The notes under the pieces were generated by a model. That model was not told where the DNA came from. It ran no database searches and saw nothing but the letters and a program-made list of their open reading frames with translations. This document shows, one piece after another, positions 57,092-64,000 of a DNA stretch of 64,000 nt. The stretch lies in contig CADAUZ010000006.1 of assembly GCA_902791215.1 (NCBI GenBank), positions 47,021 through 111,020 on the forward strand. Reading direction: 5' to 3'. The position numbers were made by a program, and so were the translations under genes. This DNA comes from Oscillospiraceae bacterium (lineage in GTDB: Bacteria > Bacillota > Clostridia > Oscillospirales > Oscillospiraceae). The first letter of the stretch is position 1; every line of letters starts with the position of its first letter.

Positions 57092-59272
57092 ATGGCAGAA
57101 AAGAAGATCAAACAGCCGGTGACCAAAGGCCGTGCCAAGGTCCCGGTCGTCATGCAGATGGAGGCGCTGGAATGCGGCGCGGCCTCGCTTGCCATGGTCA
57201 TGGCCTACTATGACAAATGGGTGCCGCTGGAGCAGGTGCGCCTTGACTGCGGCGTGAGCCGTGACGGCTCCAACGCGCGCAACATCCTCATCGCCGCGCG
57301 CAGCTACGGCTTCGAGGCCCAGGGCTACCGCTGCGAGGTGTCGGCCCTGAAGGAAGAGATGAGCTTCCCCTGCATCATCCACTGGAACTTCAACCACTTC
57401 GTGGTACTTGACGGCTTCAAGGGCAACTACGCCTGGCTCAACGACCCCGCCCGCGGCGAGGTGAAGGTGCCGATGGAGGAGTTTGACACTTCCTTTACCG
57501 GCATCGTTCTCCAGATCACCCCCGGCCCGGAATTCCAGCCCGGCGGCAAGCCCAAGAGCACGCTGGAATTTGCCCGCAAGCGTCTCAAGGGTGCGGGTGC
57601 GGCGGTGGTCTTCGTGCTGCTGGCAAGCGTCATCAGCTATCTCTTCGGCATCATCAACCCCATCTTCTCCCGCTTCTTCATGGACCGGCTCCTGACCGGG
57701 GAAAACCGGGAGCTGCTGATGCCCTTCATCCTGCTCATGTCCGTGACGGGCATCGCGCAGATCGTGGTCGCCTGGGTGCAGGCGATCTACTCCCGCAAAA
57801 TCGACGGCAAGATGAGCATTGTCGGCAGCAGCGAATACATGTGGAAGGTCCTGCGCATGCCGATGGAGTTTTTCTCCCAGCGCATGGCGGGCGATATCCT
57901 CCAGCGCCAGAGCACGAATGCCTCCATCTCTTCGACGCTTGTCAATACCCTCACGCCCCTGGCCCTCAACGCCATCATGATGGTGTTCTACCTCTTCGTC
58001 ATGCTCAAGATGAGCCCGCTGCTGACTCTGGTCGGCATCGTGACGATCGTTCTGAACCTGCTGGTGTCGCGCATTATCTCCAAAAAGCGCGTGAACATCA
58101 CCCGCGTGCAGATGCGCGACGCGGGCAAGCTCGCCGCCGCCACGGTCTCCGGCATCCAGATGGTGGAGACCATCAAGTCCAGCGGCGCGGAGAACGGCTA
58201 CTTCCAGAAATGGGCGGGCTACCAGGCTTCGGTCAACACCCAGAAGGTCAAATTCGCCAAGATCAACCAGTACTTAGGCATCATTCCCTCCACCCTTTCC
58301 ATGATCGCAAACTCCGCCGTGACCGTGATCGGCGTGGGCCTTGCGATGCGCGGGGCGTTCACCCTCGGCGCCATCATGAGCTTCCAGGGCTTTCTGAGCG
58401 CCTTCATGTCCCCGGCCATGACCCTCGTCTCCGCCGGACAGACCATCCAGGAGATGCGCACGGACATGGAGCGCGTGGAGGACGTGATGCAGTATCCCGT
58501 CGACCCGAGCTTTACCGACACCCCCCTGGAGGAGGACGCGGACTATTCCAAGCTCGGCGGCGAGGTGGAGCTCAAGGACGTGTGCTTCGGCTACTCGAGA
58601 CTCGGCAAGCCCCTGATCGAGAACTTCTCCATGCATATGAAGCCCGGCAGCAGAGTTGCTTTTGTCGGCACCTCCGGCTGCGGCAAGTCCACCCTCTCCA
58701 AGCTCATCTCCGGACTCTACCAGCCCTGGAGCGGCGAGATCCTCTTTGACGGCAGACCCATCAACACCATCGACCGCAGCGTCTTCACCGGGTCGGTCGC
58801 GGTCGTGGACCAGGACATCACCCTCTTTGAGGACACCATCGCCAACAATATCAAGATGTGGGACAACTCCATCGAGGACTTCGAGATGATCCTCGCCGCC
58901 CGCGACGCCCAGATCTATGACGACATCATGGCCCGCGACGGCGGCTTCTACGGCATGCTCACCGAGGGCGGCAAGGACCTCTCCGGCGGGCAGCGCCAGC
59001 GTATCGAGATCGCCCGGGTCCTTGCCCAGGACCCCTCCATCATCATCATGGACGAGGCGACCTCCGCCCTCGACGCCAAGACCGAGTATGAGCTGGTCAA
59101 GGCGGTCAAGGACCGCGGCATCACCTGCATCGTGATCGCCCACCGCCTTTCCACCATCCGCGACTGCGACGAGATCATCGTCCTTGACCACGGCAAGGTG
59201 GTCGAACGCGGCACCCACGACGAGCTCTACGCCAAGGGCGGGTATTACACCGAGCTCATATCCAGCGACTGA
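57092..59272 (+). CDS. NHLM-type ABC transporter with C39 leader peptidase
   Basis: A 726-residue peptide exporter. Residues ~17-145 are an intact C39 peptidase: catalytic Cys28 in QMEALECGAAS, His101 in WNFNHFVVL and Asp117 in LNDPARG. Then six membrane helices (~165-430). The ATPase domain has VGTSGCGKSTL (Walker A), DLSGGQRQRIEIARVL (signature) and IIMDEATSALD (Walker B). Such proteins cut double-glycine leaders and export the product. The GAGATCTCC region ahead of the ATG holds GAGGAGA. No precursor peptide lies in the operon. Confidence 0.95.
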   Translation: MAEKKIKQPVTKGRAKVPVVMQMEALECGAASLAMVMAYYDKWVPLEQVRLDCGVSRDGSNARNILIAARSYGFEAQGYRCEVSALKEEMSFPCIIHWNFNHFVVLDGFKGNYAWLNDPARGEVKVPMEEFDTSFTGIVLQITPGPEFQPGGKPKSTLEFARKRLKGAGAAVVFVLLASVISYLFGIINPIFSRFFMDRLLTGENRELLMPFILLMSVTGIAQIVVAWVQAIYSRKIDGKMSIVGSSEYMWKVLRMPMEFFSQRMAGDILQRQSTNASISSTLVNTLTPLALNAIMMVFYLFVMLKMSPLLTLVGIVTIVLNLLVSRIISKKRVNITRVQMRDAGKLAAATVSGIQMVETIKSSGAENGYFQKWAGYQASVNTQKVKFAKINQYLGIIPSTLSMIANSAVTVIGVGLAMRGAFTLGAIMSFQGFLSAFMSPAMTLVSAGQTIQEMRTDMERVEDVMQYPVDPSFTDTPLEEDADYSKLGGEVELKDVCFGYSRLGKPLIENFSMHMKPGSRVAFVGTSGCGKSTLSKLISGLYQPWSGEILFDGRPINTIDRSVFTGSVAVVDQDITLFEDTIANNIKMWDNSIEDFEMILAARDAQIYDDIMARDGGFYGMLTEGGKDLSGGQRQRIEIARVLAQDPSIIIMDEATSALDAKTEYELVKAVKDRGITCIVIAHRLSTIRDCDEIIVLDHGKVVERGTHDELYAKGGYYTELISSD

Positions 59273-59285
59273 GGAGGTGGCATGA

Positions 59286-61487
59286 ATGGGATGGTTTGAC
59301 GAACAGATCCGACAGCGCAAACAAAACGATCAGGACATTTTTGAAGAGTCCATCTTCCGCATGGCCTCCGTCGTGCTGGGCAAGAGCCAGGCGGGCGCGC
59401 TGGATGACAGGCGCATTGTCACCAAGGCCGCCATTGACGATATCCTGAAATACTACCACTACAAACCCGTGGACATCCCCGCCTCCGTCGGCGACGCGGA
59501 TGAGGCGCTGGAGTACTGCCTGCGCCCCCACGGCATCATGCGCCGCAATGTGAAGCTGGAGGAAGGCTGGTACAAGGACGCCTACGGCCCCATGATCGCC
59601 TTTCGCAAGGAGGACGGCCTGCCCGTGGCCCTGATCCCGCTGCCGGTGAGCGGCTACCGCTTCAAGGCCGAAAACGGCGAAAAGAAGATCCTCAACAAAT
59701 CCACCGCCGCCCAGTTTCAGCAGGAGGCCATCTGCTTCTACCGGCCCCTGCCGCTCAAAGCGCTGGGTATCCCCGATCTCATCCGCTATCTCACGGACTG
59801 CCTGGACATCGGCGACTGGGCGGCGCTGATCGGCATGACGCTGCTGGTCACGGCCTTCGGCATGGTTATCACGCCCATCAACCGCGTGCTCACGGGCTTC
59901 GTGCTGGAAAGCGGCAACCTGAACCTGCTGGCCGGCACGGCGATCTTCCTGCTAACGGCCATCATCTCCAGCCAGCTCATCTCCACCGTGCGTGAGCTGA
60001 TGATGAACCGCATCGAGATCAAGACCTCCCTCTCGGTGGAGGCGGCGATCATGATGCGCATCATGAACCTGCCCGCAAACTTTTTCCGCAAGTACTCCTC
60101 GGGCGAGCTTTCCAGCCGCTCGGGCGCGGTGAACCAGCTTTGCACCCTGCTTTTGGGGAGCGTCTTTTCCACGGGCCTTACCTCGCTTACAAGCCTTCTC
60201 TACATCACGCAGATCTTTAAGTACGCCCCCGCGCTGGTGACGCCCTCCATCGTCATTATCCTCGCAAGCCTCGTGGTGAGCATCACCGCTTCCATCATGC
60301 AGATCCGCGTCAGCCGCCAGATCATGGAGCTGAGCGCCAAGTCCAGCGGCATCAGCTACGCCCTCATTTCGGGCGTACAGAAGGTCAAGCTTGCCGGCGC
60401 CGAGAAGCGCGCCTTCGCCCGCTGGGCGGACGCCTACTCCGCCGCTGCTCGCTATACGTACAACCCGCCGGTCTTCCTGATCGTCAACGGCGTCATCTCC
60501 ACCGCCATCGCCCTCGTCGGCAACATCATCATCTACTCCATCGCCGTCGAGACCCGCGTGAGCCCCTCGGAGTTCATCGCCTTCAACTCCGCCTACGGCA
60601 TGGTCTCCGGCGCATTCAGCGCCCTGACGAGCGTGGCGCTGTCCATCGCGCAGATCAAGCCCATCCTCGAAATGGCCGAGCCCATTTTGAAGACCGAGCC
60701 GGAATCGAGCGAGAACAAGGAGATGGTCACCTCCCTCAAGGGCGGCATCGAGCTTTCCAATGTCTACTTCCGCTATACCGACACCATGCCCTACGTGGTG
60801 GACGGCATGAGCCTCAAGATCAAGTCCGGGGAGTACATCGCCATCGTGGGCCGCACCGGGTGCGGCAAGTCCACCCTGGTGCGCCTGCTGCTGGGCTTCG
60901 AGACCCCGGAGAGAGGGGCCATCTACTACGACGGCAAGGACATGTCCAAGCTGGACCTCAGATCCCTGCGCCGCCGCATCGGCACCGTCACCCAGGACGG
61001 CAGCCTCTTCCAGGGGGACATCTACTCGAACATCGTCATCTCCGCACCGAACCTCTCGCTGCAGGAGGCGTGGGAGGCCGCGGAAATGGCGGGCATCGCC
61101 GATGATATCCGCGCCATGCCCATGGGCATGCAGACCATCATCTCCGAGGGTCAGGGCGGCATCTCCGGCGGACAGAAGCAGCGCCTCATGATTGCGCGCG
61201 CCGTAGCCCCGAAGCCGAAGATCCTCATCTTCGACGAGGCCACCTCCGCCCTCGATAACCGCACGCAAAAGCAGGTGTCGGACGCGCTGGACAAGCTCAA
61301 ATGCACCCGCATCGTCATAGCCCACAGGCTCTCCACCATCAAAAACTGCGACCGCATCCTGGTCCTGGACAAGGGCAGAATCCTCGAGGACGGTACATAC
61401 GACGAGCTGATCGCAAAGGACGGCTATTTTGCCGAGCTGGTCGCGCGCCAGCGCATTGATGTTCCGGCGGAGACAGCCGCAAAGTAA
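59286..61487 (+). CDS. NHLM-type ABC transporter, second subunit
   Basis: A 733-residue ABC transporter. The N-terminal ~150 residues are not a C39 peptidase; they form a separate domain (DQDIFEESIFRMASVVLG) typical of the second NHLM transporter. Six membrane helices (~170-430) follow. The ATPase has VGRTGCGKSTL, GISGGQKQRLMIARAV and ILIFDEATSALD. It probably pairs with the upstream transporter as a heterodimer. The start at 59286 is 13 bases after the upstream stop, with GAGGAGG ahead; an ATG at 59282 is out of frame. Confidence 0.93.
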   Translation: MGWFDEQIRQRKQNDQDIFEESIFRMASVVLGKSQAGALDDRRIVTKAAIDDILKYYHYKPVDIPASVGDADEALEYCLRPHGIMRRNVKLEEGWYKDAYGPMIAFRKEDGLPVALIPLPVSGYRFKAENGEKKILNKSTAAQFQQEAICFYRPLPLKALGIPDLIRYLTDCLDIGDWAALIGMTLLVTAFGMVITPINRVLTGFVLESGNLNLLAGTAIFLLTAIISSQLISTVRELMMNRIEIKTSLSVEAAIMMRIMNLPANFFRKYSSGELSSRSGAVNQLCTLLLGSVFSTGLTSLTSLLYITQIFKYAPALVTPSIVIILASLVVSITASIMQIRVSRQIMELSAKSSGISYALISGVQKVKLAGAEKRAFARWADAYSAAARYTYNPPVFLIVNGVISTAIALVGNIIIYSIAVETRVSPSEFIAFNSAYGMVSGAFSALTSVALSIAQIKPILEMAEPILKTEPESSENKEMVTSLKGGIELSNVYFRYTDTMPYVVDGMSLKIKSGEYIAIVGRTGCGKSTLVRLLLGFETPERGAIYYDGKDMSKLDLRSLRRRIGTVTQDGSLFQGDIYSNIVISAPNLSLQEAWEAAEMAGIADDIRAMPMGMQTIISEGQGGISGGQKQRLMIARAVAPKPKILIFDEATSALDNRTQKQVSDALDKLKCTRIVIAHRLSTIKNCDRILVLDKGRILEDGTYDELIAKDGYFAELVARQRIDVPAETAAK

Positions 61488-61539
61488 GGCCGATTAACCA
61501 TTTTTCATAATCGGAATAGAGAAGAAAGGAGAACGCGTC

Positions 61540-61872
61540 ATGATCCTGACATTCATCAAAAACCTGATCGCCGACCGCATCAGTAAGTCCTGGGAGGAGC
61601 AGACTTACGAGGAGAACAAAACCCTCGCCATTATCGGTAAGCTTCTCAACCCGGAAAACCTCAAGCGCCTCGGCATCATCGCGATCGTCGGTGTGGTGAT
61701 CTTCACGCTCATCAAGCGCTGGAGCGAGATCCACACCTACCGCTCTGCCATTGCGGCAGAGATGAAAAAGCAGCTTGAACCCGTGACGGAAAAGCTCGAT
61801 GAGCTCCAGGAGCAGAACGAGGAGCTTCGCAGACAGAACGAGCAGATCCAGGAACAGCTCGCATACAAATGA
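61540..61872 (+). CDS. Membrane coiled-coil protein at the end of the export operon
   Basis: A 110-residue protein with one membrane segment (about 44-61, RLGIIAIVGVVIFTLIKRW) and a C-terminal coiled coil (KLDELQEQNEELRRQNEQIQEQL). No leader-peptide features such as a GG cleavage site or signal for C39 are seen. It follows the second transporter by about 50 bases, with AGAAAGGAG before the ATG. It ends at a hairpin terminator. Its link with export is inferred from position only. Confidence 0.75.
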   Translation: MILTFIKNLIADRISKSWEEQTYEENKTLAIIGKLLNPENLKRLGIIAIVGVVIFTLIKRWSEIHTYRSAIAAEMKKQLEPVTEKLDELQEQNEELRRQNEQIQEQLAYK

Positions 61873-61882
61873 TAAGCAAGAT

Positions 61883-61912
61883 AATACCCCGGCGGAGTCC
61901 GGGGTATTATTC
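61883..61912 (+). terminator. Terminator of the NHLM export operon
   Basis: AATACCCCGG (61883-61892) pairs with CCGGGGTATT (61899-61908), then ATTCTG. The tail is only moderately T-rich. Confidence 0.7.
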
Positions 61913-61979
61913 TGCATTGCGGCAGCGCATCACAGTTTTCGGGGCATGAGCTTTCGGGGAAAAACAGCCCTAAAAACAG

Positions 61980-62009
61980 TTGAGCAAACTGCCCGCTTTG
62001 TGGTATACT
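61980..62009 (+). promoter_or_regulatory. Promoter of the CXXC-polyferredoxin genes
   Basis: TTGAGC (61980-61985), 18-base spacer, TATACT (62004-62009), with an extended TGG just before it. Confidence 0.6.
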
Positions 62010-62052
62010 GTCCTAAATCCCAAGACAAATCCTGAGGGGGAGTGATACACAC

Positions 62053-62817
62053 ATGTCATATAAAAAGATCCTGCTGATCGCCCAGTCGCTGCTGTGCGTT
62101 GCGCTGGTCGTGATACTGGCTGTGTCGGCGGTAGGGATCTACCGCAGCGGGATCGCCGAGAAGCAGGCAGATCCGCTGGCCTGGGTCTATACCCGCGAGA
62201 AGGCCGCCGCGGCCCTCAAGACCGCGCTGCCGGTGTTCGTGCTGGCGGTGGGTGTGACGGTCGCCTGCGCGGTGTTGAACGTCCGTGATGAAAACGAAAA
62301 CAAGCCCGTCAAGGACCTAGAGCTCAACCGCGACCTCATGCTCTCTCGTGTCGCGCAGCCGAGTGAGGCTATGAAAAAGGAGCAGGCTCTGCAGAAAAAG
62401 CTCCTGTACGGCGGCTGGGGCGGCTTTGCGCTGTGCATGGTGCCGGTGGTACTGTACATGGCGGACGGCGCGCATTTCCCAAACGACGATCTGGAGCAGG
62501 TGATGGGGGCACTGGCCATCCACGTCTTCCCCTGGATCATCCTGGGCCTTGCCTGCCTGATGGTGTCCACCGTCCTGCAGGGCAAGAGCATCGAGCGGGA
62601 GTACGACGCCATCATGGCGCGCATCAAGGAAGAGAAGGCGGCCGGGATCAAGGCCGAACCGAAGGCGGAAGAGCCCGCACGGAATGTGAACGCGCTGCGC
62701 TGGGTGATCCTCGCGATCGCCGTGGCGTTTATCATCATCGGCATCCGCAACGGCAGCATGGCGGCGGTCGTCAACAAGGCGATCAGAATTTGTACGGAGT
62801 GTGTTGGCCTTGGATAA
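62053..62817 (+). CDS. Membrane protein with C-terminal CD1871A-like CXXC domain
   Basis: A 254-residue protein with about five membrane segments. The last ~45 residues (ALRWVILAIAVAFIIIGIRNG, then VVNKAIRICTECVGLG) match the CD1871A family of small CXXC membrane proteins; the CxxC is Cys-Thr-Glu-Cys. The N-terminal ~200 residues with three or four hydrophobic segments are an extra part not usual for that family. AGGGGGAG lies before the ATG. It overlaps the polyferredoxin gene by eight bases, so the two are coupled. I infer a thiol/electron relay at the membrane. Confidence 0.8.
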   Translation: MSYKKILLIAQSLLCVALVVILAVSAVGIYRSGIAEKQADPLAWVYTREKAAAALKTALPVFVLAVGVTVACAVLNVRDENENKPVKDLELNRDLMLSRVAQPSEAMKKEQALQKKLLYGGWGGFALCMVPVVLYMADGAHFPNDDLEQVMGALAIHVFPWIILGLACLMVSTVLQGKSIEREYDAIMARIKEEKAAGIKAEPKAEEPARNVNALRWVILAIAVAFIIIGIRNGSMAAVVNKAIRICTECVGLG

Positions 62818-64000
62818 TGTGAAAACCTCCTGGTGGGAATCCCACCGCCCGTCCAAGAGACGGCTCGTGCAGCTCTACTGCGCGCTTTTATATAACGCCC
62901 ACGTCAAGGGCTTCGTGGAGGGCGAGATCTACAAGAGCAAGTCCCCCACCACCAAGGGCATCTGCGTGCCGGGCTTCAACTGCTATTCCTGCCCCGGCGC
63001 GGTGGGCGCCTGCCCGCTGGGCTCGCTGCAAAACGCCATCGGCACCACAAACAAGCAGATCGGCTTCTATGTCTTCGGCATTCTCATGCTTTACGGTCTC
63101 ATGCTGGGCCGCACCATCTGCGGCTGGCTGTGTCCGCTGGGGCTGATCCAGGAGCTGCTTAACAAGCTGCCCACGCCGAAGCTCAAAAAGAACCGCGTCA
63201 CGCGGGCACTTTCGTGGCTCAAATACGTGATCCTCGGCGTGTTCGTCATCGGCATCACCGCCTGGTACGGCATCGCCCACGGCGTGGCCCTGCCCGCGTT
63301 CTGCAAGTACATATGCCCCGCGGGCACTTCCGAGGGCGCAATGTTCCTGCTGGCCAATCCCGCCAACGCCGGGGACTTCAGCATGCTGAACATACTCTTT
63401 ACGCGCAAGTTCATCATCATGCTCATCATCGGCCTCGCCTGCGTGTTCTGCTACCGCAGCTTCTGCCGCTTCCTCTGCCCCCTCGGCGCGATCTACGGCC
63501 TGTTCAGCAAGGTCGCGGTCGTGGGCGTGAAGGTGGACCCGACGCGCTGCAACCACTGCGGCTCCTGCGTGCGCAATTGCGGCATGGACGTGCACCATGT
63601 GGGCGACCACGAGTGCATCCACTGTGCCAAGTGCATGGATGTGTGCAATCAGAAGGCCATCAGCCTCAAGGCGGGCTCCTTTACCCTCAAGGCCCCGGCG
63701 GGCGGCTGCGCCGACGACAAGCCTGACAGCGAGGCAAAGCGCCAAAAGCTAGGGAAGATCGCCTGGGGCGTTGCCCTGGCGGTGCTGTGCTTTGCGTTGG
63801 CCTGGTATAACTTCCTCGATCCGAACATCAAAAAGCAGGCCGCCGAGCCTGCCGAGCCTGTCCAGGCTTCACAGACGGACGCAACGGTGGCAGACTGGTC
63901 GAGCGACGCGCCCCTCGGCTGCGAGGTGGGCAATCAGCTCCCCGACTTCACCATCACCTGCCTTGACGGGAGCGAGTTCCACCTTGCCGACTATCGCGGC
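62810..64000 (+). CDS. Polyferredoxin fused to redoxin domain, 5' portion
   Basis: At least 397 codons, open to the right edge. The N-terminal part is a membrane polyferredoxin (NapH/CcoG-like): CVPGFNCYSCPGAVGACPLG, ICGWLCPLG, ICPAG, FCRFLCPLGA and membrane helices. Two ferredoxin-type clusters follow: CNHCGSCVRNCGMDV and CIHCAKCMDVCNQ (~245-280). After another membrane helix a segment begins that looks like a redoxin/TlpA domain (VGNQLPDFTITCLDGSEFHL), cut by the window. I chose TTG 62810, ten bases after GGAG and overlapping the CXXC gene; GTG 62819 is an alternative. Confidence 0.85.
   Translation, partial: MDNVKTSWWESHRPSKRRLVQLYCALLYNAHVKGFVEGEIYKSKSPTTKGICVPGFNCYSCPGAVGACPLGSLQNAIGTTNKQIGFYVFGILMLYGLMLGRTICGWLCPLGLIQELLNKLPTPKLKKNRVTRALSWLKYVILGVFVIGITAWYGIAHGVALPAFCKYICPAGTSEGAMFLLANPANAGDFSMLNILFTRKFIIMLIIGLACVFCYRSFCRFLCPLGAIYGLFSKVAVVGVKVDPTRCNHCGSCVRNCGMDVHHVGDHECIHCAKCMDVCNQKAISLKAGSFTLKAPAGGCADDKPDSEAKRQKLGKIAWGVALAVLCFALAWYNFLDPNIKKQAAEPAEPVQASQTDATVADWSSDAPLGCEVGNQLPDFTITCLDGSEFHLADYRG

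Noticed and set aside
59282..59299. ATG at 59282 as start of the second transporter
   Set aside because: It hits a stop after five codons; the ATG at 59286 is the in-frame start.
1..64000. tRNA, rRNA, prophage, insertion-sequence or CRISPR loci
   Set aside because: No acceptor/T-loop patterns, transposase motifs, phage structural genes or repeat-spacer arrays were found by eye; only short inverted repeats are present.

Overview
The window is GC-rich chromosomal DNA from a low-oxygen, spore-forming Firmicute. The best fit is the Oscillospiraceae/Ruminococcaceae group of gut Clostridia. Reasons are the sporulation genes (spoVAD, spoVAE, a SpoVB-like flippase, a YlmC/YmxH protein), formate-tetrahydrofolate ligase, FMN-riboswitch-controlled riboflavin uptake, a CD1871A-type CXXC protein next to a polyferredoxin, strong AGGAGG-type ribosome binding sites, and many short dispersed intergenic repeats. 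There is no complete insertion sequence, prophage, CRISPR array, rRNA or tRNA that I can see. Genus assignment is inference.

Layout. 1-8.5 kb: 3' end of fhs, a YczE-like permease coupled to a winged-helix/nuclease-like protein, a PfkB kinase, galM, a membrane-anchored clostripain-type protease and a small YtxH-like protein. 8.5-16 kb: mntP, an acyltransferase, a degenerate PlsY, der, a PDZ-radical SAM (DUF512) protein, rpmF-yceD, and an RluA-type pseudouridine synthase read divergently from a shared palindromic promoter. 16-31 kb: a duplicated beta-helix secreted protein, lipoprotein, ABC-F ATPase, secreted metacaspase-like protein, two paralogous multi-spanning membrane proteins, galT, tex, and a GH13 glucosidase. 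31-42 kb: a nucleotidyltransferase, dapF, CBS-type pyrophosphatase, secreted M3 peptidase, a CopZ-like protein, the larB-larE-larC nickel-pincer cofactor operon, EamA transporter, VOC protein and ROK glucokinase. 42-56 kb: ppk1 with low-complexity tails, a second EamA transporter, ylmC, lipoprotein, hflX-yigZ-patatin-HD-GYP operon, SLOG protein, FMN riboswitch-ribU, SpoVB-like flippase, cytidylate-kinase-like protein, spoVAD-spoVAE. 56-64 kb: an NHLM-type export operon (short HlyD-like protein, C39 peptidase ABC transporter, second ABC transporter, membrane coiled-coil protein) with no precursor peptide in view, then a CXXC membrane protein and a polyferredoxin fused to a redoxin domain that runs off the right edge.

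How it works together. galM, galT, the glucosidase and the ROK kinase supply sugar catabolism. hflX, der, rpmF, the ABC-F protein and the pseudouridine synthase serve ribosomes. The secreted M3 peptidase, clostripain and metacaspase, together with the export operon, suggest substantial surface proteolysis and peptide traffic. The intergenic spaces carry at least four families of MITE-like inverted repeats and one strong candidate small RNA locus near 30.9 kb. All functional assignments rest on reading protein motifs by eye, without database searches.
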